Source: a virus
DNA: 22,125 bases
Virus record (IMG/VR): IMGVR_UViG_3300006844_000184
Location: 1-22,125 of that record
Reading direction: 5' to 3' (one strand)
Shown here: piece after piece, positions 12,743-20,864 of the stretch
How the letters are laid out: every line of letters begins with the position of its first letter
Numbering within the stretch: position 1 is the first letter of the stretch
The notes under the pieces: generated by a model
Seen by the model: the letters and a program-made list of their open reading frames with translations, nothing else
The model's database searches: none
Told to the model about the DNA's origin: nothing
Made by a program: the position numbers and the translations under genes

Positions 12743-13204
12743 TTAGGCTGACGCACAGACGAACTGATTCCAGGTGTCATTTGAGCGTGTGCACTTCACA
12801 TCAGGATCGTCGAGTGCACGTCCACATCCTGGACACTTTGAAGACACGCCGTCGTACTTGCCAATGCGATCATAGTTGATGGTGTGCTTACGATACAGTT
12901 CAGTTTCGAGTCTCGCTGCGAGCTTATCACCCGTCTCTCCAGTTACGACCATCATCAGGTTCGTCAAGAACTGCCAGGTATCTCGCAGCTCGCCAAACGC
13001 CGCATCAGTGTTGATGTGCCGTGATGTTGCCCACGGCTTCCAACCAACCTCGTTGAGGAACTCGCCGATCTCCAACTGAAGCGCGAGTACCTGGTCTTTG
13101 ATGTATGTGATGCGCTGCTCTGACGTCATCTCGGTGATGTTATTACCGAGTGTTACCTGGAGCTTGTGTTGCGCGTTAATCATGTCTGCGAGTCGATCCA
13201 TCAT
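12743..13204 (-). CDS. dUTPase-like MazG-superfamily pyrophosphatase with zinc ribbon (153 aa)
   Basis: The ATG shares its A with the previous stop (TAATG), with GGAAGGA upstream; a second ATG follows directly. The all-alpha NTP-pyrophosphatase signature is ALQLEIGEFLNEVGWKPW, then AFGELRDTWQFLTNLM, matching the paired E-x2-E and E-x2-D metal-binding helices of dimeric dUTPases. It would hydrolyse dUTP or a related dNTP, limiting uracil in DNA or shaping the nucleotide pool. The C-terminus adds cysteines C124, C127, C138 and C150 (CPGCGRALDD...), probably a zinc ribbon, not a standard part of the enzyme. It sits just upstream of the C5-methyltransferase, linking it to DNA metabolism. Confidence 0.75.
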   Translation of the reverse strand: MMDRLADMINAQHKLQVTLGNNITEMTSEQRITYIKDQVLALQLEIGEFLNEVGWKPWATSRHINTDAAFGELRDTWQFLTNLMMVVTGETGDKLAARLETELYRKHTINYDRIGKYDGVSSKCPGCGRALDDPDVKCTRSNDTWNQFVCASA

Positions 13205-14100
13205 TAAATCCTTCCCTTGAGTGCACGTGCGACACCCTCAAAGATGTCAATCGTAGGTGTGTGATATGCGAGCATCCGTGTTGGGTCGCCGACACGATTG
13301 AGTACGCCCATTGGCTTCGATAGGTCGTGATCAATATGTGGCTCATAATCAACGACATCCGCGACTAGATGTGCGAGGTTCCACATCGTTGTCGCGACGC
13401 CTGTGCAGAGATTGACGGGCAACTCGATGCCATCCTCGATGATGTTCATCATAGCAATCATGATGTCATCTACGTGGATGAAGTCACGTCGCTGATTCAT
13501 CGTACCCCAGATCGTAAACGGATCCGTACGATCGAGTGCGCGCTGAATGAACGCCGGGAATGGATACGCAAGATCTTGATCCTCACCATATCCAGAGAAT
13601 GGTCGCAGTACTGTGATCTTAACGCCACACTCACGTGCCGCCTCTGCCATCTTCTCACCATATAGCTTTGCCTCACCATATCGCCCATCTGGTTGATCGG
13701 GAGCATGGAAGTCGATGTCACTCTCTCGTAGGCGATAGTTATCGAGTGTTGCTTGAAGATGAGTGGGATATGCCGCACTGGATGAGAAGTAGACGACGTG
13801 CGGTTGCCTCGTTCGCACCGCCCACTCGAAGAGGTTCGCATCAAGCTGTGCGTTGAGATGCAGGTTCGCCGGCTTACCGTCGATCTCAACGCGGCCACCA
13901 ACGTGATACGCCGCGTGAACTACGAGATCGTATCGCTTACCATTCGTTTGAAAGACGAAGTTAGCGTCACGGTACCATGGGTCCAAGTCGTCGTACTTAA
14001 TGTCGCACATGTCGACGTTCCATCCAAGCGTGTCGAGATGTACGACTGTGTGACGACCAATGAACCCGGCGGAACCGGTGACGAGTGCCGTCTTAACCAT
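13204..14100 (-). CDS. NAD-dependent nucleotide-sugar epimerase/dehydratase (298 aa)
   Basis: The ATG has GGAG at 7-base spacing and overlaps the previous stop by 8 bases. It is an extended short-chain dehydrogenase: TGSAGFIG (8-15) is the NAD(P)-binding Gly motif, VVHAAYHVGG the strand-4 motif, YFSSSAAYP the catalytic Ser region and GRYGEAK the YxxxK pair. RPFSGYG and RRDFIHVDD are substrate-side motifs typical of UDP/GDP-sugar epimerases and fucose-synthase-like enzymes. It would convert a nucleotide sugar in the cytoplasm, probably supplying a donor for the transferases encoded beside it. The exact sugar cannot be told from sequence. Confidence 0.85.
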   Translation of the reverse strand: MVKTALVTGSAGFIGRHTVVHLDTLGWNVDMCDIKYDDLDPWYRDANFVFQTNGKRYDLVVHAAYHVGGRVEIDGKPANLHLNAQLDANLFEWAVRTRQPHVVYFSSSAAYPTHLQATLDNYRLRESDIDFHAPDQPDGRYGEAKLYGEKMAEAARECGVKITVLRPFSGYGEDQDLAYPFPAFIQRALDRTDPFTIWGTMNQRRDFIHVDDIMIAMMNIIEDGIELPVNLCTGVATTMWNLAHLVADVVDYEPHIDHDLSKPMGVLNRVGDPTRMLAYHTPTIDIFEGVARALKGRI

Positions 14101-15463
14101 AGATCCGCTCCTCGATCATTTTAAGGTATCGCTTCTCACGTAGCGCGTTATCGAAGTGCTCACGCTGCTTACGAATGAGCCACGTGAACGTTGTGGCAGA
14201 TGCGTTAACCGCCGCGACGCGGTCTTGCAGATCCTTCGGGGTGTCGCAGCGAAGCCATGTTTTAAGTCCCGGATCTGCGTCACGGAGGATGTTGTTCTGA
14301 TCATCATATTCAGGATGGAAGAAGCAGACCGTCCCGCCGGCGAACGCCTCCCACGGCTTCGCGGTTGCCCAACCGGAACCACTGGACGGTGTGGTGAAGG
14401 TGCAGCGCACGGAGTGTAGCTTGGGATAGTACTGGTCCCACGGGGCAGGCTTGATGTGTGCCCACTTGCCGTCGTAGATGGCGAGCTTTGCGCGTGACAC
14501 GTCGCTCCACGTGCCGTGGATGAAGTACGGGTTGAGTGGCATGACCCACTCAGTCATCACGTTCACACGCTTCCGACGCTCGTTGACGCCGATCGCGCGT
14601 GCCTCGTTGACGAACATTCCAAACTTGCCGGGACGATCGAAGTTATCATTCCACTGGATGAGGTTGCCAAAGGGTGTCCCGGGAGCGAGACCGTTGATCT
14701 CCAGTCGTGAGTATACGTTTTGCACACCGGCGGTCCACACACTCGCATCGTCCGTGTAACCGAGGTTTTGATGCGTCTTGTAGTCAACGTCTCGCATCTT
14801 CTCGAAGAACGACTTAAATTCTTCCTTGTCGTTCCCGTCGTAACGCTCATGCTTGATGCGATGCCAGAAGTTGTACTGTGTCAACACCGGATGACGAAGC
14901 GGCCACTTCAAGTCGCGCATCTTCATGTAGTTACGTGCGTCCGCGTTGAGATAGATCTCCTCGCGCGTGAATGGATTCTTGTCCCGCCACTCGTTGATAC
15001 CCTGCAGGATGAACGACACGTAGTACGTACACCAGTCGTGGGGCTTGGTGAGCACGTCACGGTTGCCGACCTTGGGAATCGGCATGTTCGTCGAGCCGTG
15101 CTGACCAAGCCAGATGACGTACGCATCCATCTCGAGCATGCGATCACGGGTGATCTCAGCAGTGATCTCGTTCGCCTTGAGGTGTTCCTCGACGGTGAGA
15201 TTGGCGTGATTGAGGTTGGCGGCATTCAGCTGCTGTCGCAGCTTGGGTCCCCATATGATCCATGGGTTGATGATGTTCTTCGGCATGCCGACGTGATTTG
15301 GGTACTCGCCGGTGTTGCGTCCGATGAGGTAGAAGTGATCATCGGGATGACGAAGCGCGAGTTCCTTGACTACCGCGACCATCTCAACGTCTCCGCCGAG
15401 ATTGCCACACTTATCCAGTGTGAGCGGCATCGAGCGACCGATCTTACCATAACCGATCTTCAT
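14093..15463 (-). CDS. GT-B-type glycosyltransferase (456 aa)
   Basis: The ATG overlaps the previous stop as ATGA. The N-terminus (MKIGYGKIGRSMPL) and LGGDVEMVAVVKELALRHPD resemble the first GT-B Rossmann strand and helix. HFYLIGRNTGEYP follows. Near the C-terminus SGSGWATAKPWEAFAGGTVC and FFHPEYDDQ match the donor-binding helix region of GT-B phage transferases. A long middle section (residues ~110-300) is unlike common families and rich in Trp, Tyr and Asn. It lies between the epimerase and the RGP-like gene, forming a three-gene sugar module. The acceptor is unknown; virion protein or DNA are both possible. Confidence 0.75.
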   Translation of the reverse strand: MKIGYGKIGRSMPLTLDKCGNLGGDVEMVAVVKELALRHPDDHFYLIGRNTGEYPNHVGMPKNIINPWIIWGPKLRQQLNAANLNHANLTVEEHLKANEITAEITRDRMLEMDAYVIWLGQHGSTNMPIPKVGNRDVLTKPHDWCTYYVSFILQGINEWRDKNPFTREEIYLNADARNYMKMRDLKWPLRHPVLTQYNFWHRIKHERYDGNDKEEFKSFFEKMRDVDYKTHQNLGYTDDASVWTAGVQNVYSRLEINGLAPGTPFGNLIQWNDNFDRPGKFGMFVNEARAIGVNERRKRVNVMTEWVMPLNPYFIHGTWSDVSRAKLAIYDGKWAHIKPAPWDQYYPKLHSVRCTFTTPSSGSGWATAKPWEAFAGGTVCFFHPEYDDQNNILRDADPGLKTWLRCDTPKDLQDRVAAVNASATTFTWLIRKQREHFDNALREKRYLKMIEERIYG

Positions 15464-16485
15464 ACGACGTTCGCCCTCATGAGATCAGCCACCCACAGTC
15501 CGAGTGATGCACGCGTCTGCGTCGGCATAAAGTCGAGTTTATGGATCGCTGCAAAGCAGCGATCAAGCGCCTGGATGATAGTGGCGCATCCGTTGAGATC
15601 AACTTCCTTGAGCGCGGCAACGAACTCGTCGGTGAACGTCATACCGAACATCTCATGTGAGAGATCTACGATAACATCATGTTCATTGCGAGTCTGTCGC
15701 ACGGCTGGGTTGCCGTAGTACACCGATAGATTGAAGTGATCCATTACTCGACGTGCGAGATAACTTGCCCAGATGTCATCATAGCGTCCGATACCTGGGA
15801 ACATGAACATTAGCGGCGCGACATCATAGCGGTACACGGTTGCCTGTGAGTTGAATGGTGCCCAGACACCAGGAGGCGTGATCGTATCAAACTCAACATC
15901 GTTCACGGTGGGGTTGAGTACCATTCGCTCGATGGCGTCTATGTCGGGATCACCTACCCACAACATAGCTCCCACCGCGATGTCGACGTCAAAGCGTTGT
16001 GCGTAGTCGGGATCGATGTCAGCGTGACGTTGTGAGAGTGGGAAACCGCGGTGCGTCACGTTTGGAGTACATGCACTACCTGGGTTGTACCACTCAACCC
16101 CGGTAACGATGTCGGTATCTCCGGGAGTCTCCATCACGTTGATCATCCGTGTGATCTGATCGTCGGTCATTGGTTCGTTGTCGTCATCGATGGTAATAAT
16201 GTGATCAGGACGAAGTTTAAGTGCCTCGAGAAGACCGATGTTGCGACGTTGAATTGTGTTCCATCCAAGAACATCCGAGATACTCCAGTGTGTCTGCTGA
16301 TCTGGAGCCATATACCGCGTGTTGATACCGTCCGTACCTGTGATGTCTCGGAGAACGTTGATCACGTCTTGATGTGGTGTCTTCTGGTCCCCAATGACGA
16401 TGATGTGATCTTCTTCGTCGAGTCCTATGGACCATCCCTTGAGAACAGTTGGGACGTTAATCGTAGTCGTAATAAGCACCTTCAC
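15460..16485 (-). CDS. RGP/STELLO-like GT-A protein (341 aa)
   Basis: The start was set at GTG 16485, which has AGGAG at 16493-16497 with 7-base spacing; the longer frame lacks such a site and runs through a hairpin. The first strand is KVLITTTINVPTV, and the metal motif is ITIDDDNEP with DDDN at 100-103. The later segment FNSQATVYRYDVAPLMFMFP then GIGRYDDIWASYLARRV resembles reversibly glycosylated polypeptides (UDP-arabinose mutases, GT75) and STELLO proteins. Such enzymes interconvert or transfer pentose-type sugars. Finding it with an epimerase suggests that an unusual donor sugar is made. Assignment is at fold and motif level only. Confidence 0.7.
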   Translation of the reverse strand: MKVLITTTINVPTVLKGWSIGLDEEDHIIVIGDQKTPHQDVINVLRDITGTDGINTRYMAPDQQTHWSISDVLGWNTIQRRNIGLLEALKLRPDHIITIDDDNEPMTDDQITRMINVMETPGDTDIVTGVEWYNPGSACTPNVTHRGFPLSQRHADIDPDYAQRFDVDIAVGAMLWVGDPDIDAIERMVLNPTVNDVEFDTITPPGVWAPFNSQATVYRYDVAPLMFMFPGIGRYDDIWASYLARRVMDHFNLSVYYGNPAVRQTRNEHDVIVDLSHEMFGMTFTDEFVAALKEVDLNGCATIIQALDRCFAAIHKLDFMPTQTRASLGLWVADLMRANVV

Positions 16486-16512
16486 TGGATGACTCCTAGG
16501 TCGATATGGAAG

Positions 16513-16545
16513 GTGGACGAGCCCACTACAGACGAGCTCGTCCAC
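16513..16545 (-). terminator. Hairpin between replication and sugar modules
   Basis: GTGGACGAGC (16513-16522) pairs 10 of 10 with GCTCGTCCAC (16536-16545) around a 13-base loop. It lies in the only gap (90 bases) in the chain of overlapping genes from the polymerase to the dUTPase-like gene. The minus-strand sequence after it (CTTCCATATCG) is only partly T-rich. It is likely a weak terminator or an RNA-processing hairpin that lowers expression of the sugar genes. Confidence 0.5.
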
Positions 16546-16574
16546 AACTCTACCACACTCGCTGAACGACTAGA

Positions 16575-17129
16575 TTAGAAGGGAAGTGGCGGTGCGCCGG
16601 TCGGTGCGGGCGGTCCGCTAGCCGGCGCAGATGCAGCCGCTGGTGCTGCTCCGGGAGCGACCGGACCTCCTGGAGTCGCTACCCCAGTTACCGTACCCGG
16701 TGCCACCGGACCACCGGTTAGAGGAGGAAGGATGGCCTTCACATCGTTACGTTCAACGCCCTGCCAGGTTCGTGAACCGAGCTGAATTCGACACGTTCGA
16801 TTCAACAACGCGTCACATGCAGTCGCGAGACCCTGCCGGCCGGCCGGTAGTGAGGACCAGTAGTTCGCATCGAGTCCCATCGCCGCCATCTGTCGGAAGA
16901 AGATGGCGATCGCCATCGGGTTATCATCCGACAGCACGAGTTGAGTAGGAACCTTGCGACCCTGATGTGGCCCCTCGATGATCTCAAACTTGATGCGTGC
17001 CATCAACTTCTGAGTCGAAGCGAGATCATCTCGCGCGTCGACGATCTTCACGGAATACTCACCGTCCGGTACGGGTGAGAGTTGTCCCTCCGAGTCTTTG
17101 AGCAGATCATTCCACGACTTAGTGGTCAC
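16575..17129 (-). CDS. DUF669-like, probable ssDNA-binding protein (184 aa)
   Basis: The GTG start overlaps the previous stop as GTGA, with GGAGG at 7-base spacing. The core (PVPDGEYSVKIVDARDDLAS... MARIKFEIIEGPHQGRKVPT) is the beta-barrel-like pattern of DUF669 proteins, which accompany phage recombinases. The last ~45 residues are Pro/Ala/Gly-rich and end in PPLPF. This resembles the flexible tail and terminal DDIPF-type tip of SSB proteins, though without the acidic residues. It sits just downstream of the Sak4 ATPase, so it probably coats ssDNA or supports annealing. The binding activity is inferred from family and context. Confidence 0.7.
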   Translation of the reverse strand: MTTKSWNDLLKDSEGQLSPVPDGEYSVKIVDARDDLASTQKLMARIKFEIIEGPHQGRKVPTQLVLSDDNPMAIAIFFRQMAAMGLDANYWSSLPAGRQGLATACDALLNRTCRIQLGSRTWQGVERNDVKAILPPLTGGPVAPGTVTGVATPGGPVAPGAAPAAASAPASGPPAPTGAPPLPF

Positions 17130-17869
17130 GCCTCAACCTCCATCATATTCACTTCTGAGTAGATCTTCTTCATCATTGCCTCGATATCCGGCTCGGCCAC
17201 CGTGTCTCCAAGTACTCCCTGAACACGTTCACCAGACTCGAATTGTGGATGTGTGCCAACGAACAGCTGCCGCACCTTCTTTGTGTTTTGCCCGTTCTCA
17301 TCCGCGACAGAGTCGACGTACAGGTAACCGCAGATATCGACCATGTACGGTAGTGAGACGCCAATCTGACCCTGCATATACGGTCGCCACTTACCGTTGC
17401 CCTCACGAGTTTCGGCGATCATGACAACACACTGGATGGTATTCGGCATCTCGGTGAGATCGCGAAACGCTCGAATCGTACCATCCATCTGCACTAGAAG
17501 CTGCCCCCAGTCTTGGATCTGCATCGCTTCTGTACCCTTGAGGTTGGCCTTAAGTCGACGTTGGATCTCGGTAATGGAGTCAATGACCACGGTAGTGAAT
17601 GAGTGTGGTCGCTGAGTGAGCCACTGATATACCTGCTGCACCTGCTGCCAGTGTGTTACCGTGACGATGCATGCATCCCACTTACCGTCATACTCGGGTG
17701 GTGGATCCTTTGGATCCCAGTAAGTCTTACGTACCTTGATGAACTTCCAGGAACCCTCCGCGTCGAGCACACAGATCGGCTTGGGTGCGGTTGATGACAG
17801 TGTCGACTTGCCGACCTTCGCCGCCGCGTGAATGAGAAGCGATAGTGTCTCGCGTGTCGTCATATTCAT
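17126..17869 (-). CDS. Sak4-like RecA-fold ATPase (247 aa)
   Basis: The start is ATG 17869, sharing a base with the previous stop, with AAGGA at 6-base spacing; the GTG one codon earlier is less well placed. Walker A is AAAKVGKST (15-23) with A in place of the first Gly, and Walker B is TTVVIDSITE (D97). It is short compared with RecA and lacks its C-terminal domain, as expected for Sak4 single-strand annealing/exchange proteins of phages. It would act on ssDNA with the DUF669 protein and the Cas4-like nuclease that flank it. Confidence 0.8.
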   Translation of the reverse strand: MNMTTRETLSLLIHAAAKVGKSTLSSTAPKPICVLDAEGSWKFIKVRKTYWDPKDPPPEYDGKWDACIVTVTHWQQVQQVYQWLTQRPHSFTTVVIDSITEIQRRLKANLKGTEAMQIQDWGQLLVQMDGTIRAFRDLTEMPNTIQCVVMIAETREGNGKWRPYMQGQIGVSLPYMVDICGYLYVDSVADENGQNTKKVRQLFVGTHPQFESGERVQGVLGDTVAEPDIEAMMKKIYSEVNMMEVEA

Positions 17870-19014
17870 CACTCATCCTTCGTCGTTAGTGAACGATCTA
17901 CGAGATAGTAACTCAGTGGATCTCCCTTCACGAAGTACTGGTTTATCATATCCTCTACCCGTGACCCATCATCGAACAGTGGGCAGATGGCTGCAAAGTC
18001 GCAGTCCCACGCACACGCCTCGGTGGGTGTCGGGTATGCGACGCGATATGGAGTGATCTTATACGCACCGCCTGGTGGGTTACGAAGTTGTCGCTCGGTG
18101 TTCAGGATGTCGCCGATCGTACCGATGAGTCGATGACGCAGTGATGCGAGTTGGTGAGCATTGTGCCAGATGACGTGTCGCTGGAAGAACGGTGGCTTCG
18201 CAGCGGCAGTACGCTTCACACGGCGAATCATGTTAAGTAACGCGCCGTCACAACGCTCCTTCACCGAGTTGAGATACTCGATGAGGTGATACAGCAGAAA
18301 CTGCTCATTCGCAGCGGACGCAGCTACCTTAGGTGCGAACGCGGCAACCGTCTTGTGGTCGATGAACAGACGCACCCCGTCACTGACTCGACGAACACGA
18401 GCGTCGAGTTTGGCGATAACGTAGACGGGATATGATGGGTCCTCATTGGGCACGAGTAGACGTGCGTCAAGATACTGCTCTGAATCGATGATATCCAGAT
18501 CTGAGTCGACACCCGTTTCCTCCAGCCACTGGATGTAGCCCTCCATCATGGCTCGCTCGAGGTCGGCATCCTTCTTCCAGTCTTTGAGGAGCTGTGATTG
18601 GTTGGGTGGTTCGAGTGATTTATAGAGATCTGAACTCATGAGTTGCTTGAGATCATCTTCGATGAGAAGATTAAGTGCGGTAAGTGGGTCGATGCGACCA
18701 CCGTCCACAGTGGACGGTCGATACCAGTATGACAACGCACGGTGAACGCGGTCGCCGATGGCGCGTGGTCCCGTACCGCGATCATTCTTAGCTCGCAAGC
18801 CACGGAACCACGCTAACCACCACTTACGTCTGCAGCGCTTGAACGTTTGAATCTCTGAATTAGAGACAAGTCTTGCGTTGGATCTTAAAGATATCTGTGC
18901 TGATCGATCCGCGTAATGAGCAAACGGATCCACGAGGGTCGACGGTGTCGAGCCCGATAACCCCGTGGCTTGAAGTCGTTCAGTCGTTGGAGTGTCATGA
19001 CCGTCTCCTGTCAT
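17869..19014 (-). CDS. Cas4-like Fe-S exonuclease, PD-(D/E)XK (381 aa)
   Basis: The ATG overlaps the helicase stop as ATGA. After a ~48-residue non-conserved N-terminus comes SNSEIQTFKRCRRKWWLAW with C61. Next are the nuclease residues LDARV (D204), FIDHK (D219, K221) and NEQFLLY (Q238, the QxxxY motif), and finally CAWDCDFAAIC with three more cysteines. Four cysteines placed at both ends of the core are the Cas4/AddB-type 4Fe-4S site. It would resect DNA ends to give ssDNA for Sak4. No CRISPR genes are present, so this is a replication/recombination nuclease. A 19-bp palindrome lies within the gene at 18700-18718. Confidence 0.8.
   Translation of the reverse strand: MTGDGHDTPTTERLQATGLSGSTPSTLVDPFAHYADRSAQISLRSNARLVSNSEIQTFKRCRRKWWLAWFRGLRAKNDRGTGPRAIGDRVHRALSYWYRPSTVDGGRIDPLTALNLLIEDDLKQLMSSDLYKSLEPPNQSQLLKDWKKDADLERAMMEGYIQWLEETGVDSDLDIIDSEQYLDARLLVPNEDPSYPVYVIAKLDARVRRVSDGVRLFIDHKTVAAFAPKVAASAANEQFLLYHLIEYLNSVKERCDGALLNMIRRVKRTAAAKPPFFQRHVIWHNAHQLASLRHRLIGTIGDILNTERQLRNPPGGAYKITPYRVAYPTPTEACAWDCDFAAICPLFDDGSRVEDMINQYFVKGDPLSYYLVDRSLTTKDE
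18700..18718. repeat. 19-bp near-perfect palindrome inside the Cas4-like gene
   Basis: ACCGTCCAC and GTGGACGGT are exact inverted arms around one central A (18709). It lies in codons for the PSTVDG segment at ~residues 100-105. It is too tight for an RNA hairpin without opening the centre, but has the shape of a dimeric protein-binding site. Confidence 0.4.
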
Positions 19015-20864
19015 ACCGGTGCCCCCAGGAACGAGCTACGAATCCGCTCTGCCTCCTGATCGAGATGTGAGATATCTTGACTTGCCTGACTTAGCGTGAA
19101 TCTATCACGCGTAATTTCCTCCAGTCGCTCGAGTTTCTCAGTAAGTCGAGCGATCTGAAGAAGTTCCACAGTTCCATCTGTGACGATGTCGATGATGTGA
19201 ACTGAGTTATGGATCTCGGAGCCAATGCGATGAACGCGATCCTCTCCCTGAAGGTTATCGATCATTGACCACGAGCGCTGCAGTCGAATCAGAGTATCCG
19301 CTGCGGTCATCGTTAAACCAACTCCTCCGGCCTTCAGTGTGAAGAGTAGGCAACGAAGGTCGCCAGCTTGAAAAGCGTTAAGTGCGCGATCACGTTCGTA
19401 CTCATCAACGGCACCCGTGATGAGTCCATATTTGATTTTTTCTTTATCGAGCCGACGTGCCGCGAGTTCGATCAACTTACGATGCTCCGCGGCAACCGCC
19501 ACTGGCTTATCACCTAACTCATCCAAGATAGCGATGAGTTCGTCGACCTTAGGTGACGGCTCAGTGAGTTCCACGGTCCAGGTGGAGATATCGTTAGGAT
19601 CGGGTCCGACATCGATCTTGCAGTACGAAGATGATAGCTGCAGCAGTCGGATCTGTGCTGAGAGATTGTTTGCCGCAACCAGAAGTTCACCATTATCGAG
19701 ACGAGTGATGAGCGACTTGGAGAGATCATCATATGCCTTCTTTTGCTTAGGAGACATTTCTACGAGTCGAGTGGATCTTATCTTCTGTGGAAGTTGCGTA
19801 AGTACGAGATCTTTCGGCATACGACGAAAACGTGGATCGAAGATCTTGAAGAACTCGTCACGGGTGTGCGGGTTTAGCCCAACGACGTCGAGTCCACCAA
19901 ACGAGTTCCATGCCTGAAGTGCGTAGCGATCTACGAACTTACTCTTCGTCGGATACTCTTGCGGTGCGATGGCACGCATGATTGACCAAAGGTCGCTCGG
20001 GTCATTCGCAAGAGGCGTGCCGGTGGCACCGAAAACATGAGAGACAGACTCAGCCGAGGTAAGAGCCCAAACGGCACGAGTCTGCTTCGCCTTCGGATCC
20101 TTGATACGGTGCGCCTCATCGATGATGACGACCCTGAACGGTATGGTGTTGAGGACACGTGGGTGAACCTCACATCTCGCCGCGGTACAGTCGGGTGTAG
20201 ATGTCCTTGGGTCGCAGGCAACACAGCGCGCCAGTCTCATCGAACCAAAACCGGACAAACGGGAGAGACGCATCAACGACTCGTAGTTCGTAATCACTAA
20301 CGAAGTTGAGTCCTTCACCGCCGCTTGGAGGATCTTGGTTCGGTTGAGCGTCGTTCCCGTGAGAACGTAGGGCGTCGCCTTCGATGTCCACGTCGCCGCC
20401 TCCTTTGCCCAGTTGACCTTCACGGAGTTGGGGCAGATCACGAGTGCGGGTAGTGACTCGGGACTTGTGCGATCGATGAAGTCAAGCAACTGGATGGTCT
20501 TCCCGGTACCCATTTCATCACCGAGAAGTGCGGACTCAGCGTGAAGTAGAAAGTTCACACCGGCGCGCTGGAATGGGTAGAGGTTGACGTTCCCAACCGG
20601 TGACTCGATCAATCCGCGAAGCTCCATTGCCAACTTCACTCGCTGGGAGTATTCCTCCCATGACCAACCTCTGAGTGCCTCACCAACGGTTAGCTTATCA
20701 CCAAACATCCCGCGCAATTGGACACAGGCAGCCCACGTAAGTGGTATCGTCCAGTAGCTGGCAGTGGCGTCCCAACGCGAACCTGGGATCGCCTTAATGA
20801 GCTCCTTGTCATTCCAGTGTGTCTGCACGCCGATGACGTCATCGACGATGTCGGCGTGTGGCAT
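19011..20864 (-). CDS. SNF2-family DNA helicase/translocase (617 aa)
   Basis: The ATG shares its A with the previous stop (TAATG). Motifs: Walker A GDEMGTGKT (115-123), motif Ia LVICPNSVKVNW, DEAH at 249-252 (VVIIDEAHRIKD), motif III GATGTPLAN, and motifs V/VI GGVGLTMTAADTLIRL and QGEDRVHRIG. The N-terminal ~90 residues (WDATASYWTIP) are like the HARP-type domain of annealing helicases such as SMARCAL1. Between motif Ib and DEAH is a cysteine cluster, C214, C217, C226, C231 then H234, suggesting a small zinc-binding insert. It probably remodels forks or D-loops with the resolvase, Cas4-like nuclease and Sak4 protein encoded next to it. Confidence 0.9.
   Translation of the reverse strand: MPHADIVDDVIGVQTHWNDKELIKAIPGSRWDATASYWTIPLTWAACVQLRGMFGDKLTVGEALRGWSWEEYSQRVKLAMELRGLIESPVGNVNLYPFQRAGVNFLLHAESALLGDEMGTGKTIQLLDFIDRTSPESLPALVICPNSVKVNWAKEAATWTSKATPYVLTGTTLNRTKILQAAVKDSTSLVITNYESLMRLSRLSGFGSMRLARCVACDPRTSTPDCTAARCEVHPRVLNTIPFRVVIIDEAHRIKDPKAKQTRAVWALTSAESVSHVFGATGTPLANDPSDLWSIMRAIAPQEYPTKSKFVDRYALQAWNSFGGLDVVGLNPHTRDEFFKIFDPRFRRMPKDLVLTQLPQKIRSTRLVEMSPKQKKAYDDLSKSLITRLDNGELLVAANNLSAQIRLLQLSSSYCKIDVGPDPNDISTWTVELTEPSPKVDELIAILDELGDKPVAVAAEHRKLIELAARRLDKEKIKYGLITGAVDEYERDRALNAFQAGDLRCLLFTLKAGGVGLTMTAADTLIRLQRSWSMIDNLQGEDRVHRIGSEIHNSVHIIDIVTDGTVELLQIARLTEKLERLEEITRDRFTLSQASQDISHLDQEAERIRSSFLGAPV

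Noticed and set aside
14720-15718. Long plus-strand open frame (332 codons) opposite the GT-B and RGP-like genes
   Set aside because: It is antisense to two well-supported genes, has no ribosome-binding site and shows no domain pattern; it arises from the codon bias of the opposite strand.
17869-19014. Cas4-like gene as evidence of a CRISPR-Cas locus
   Set aside because: No repeats with regular spacers and no Cas1, Cas2 or effector genes; neighbours are Sak4 and SNF2, the usual phage recombination context.
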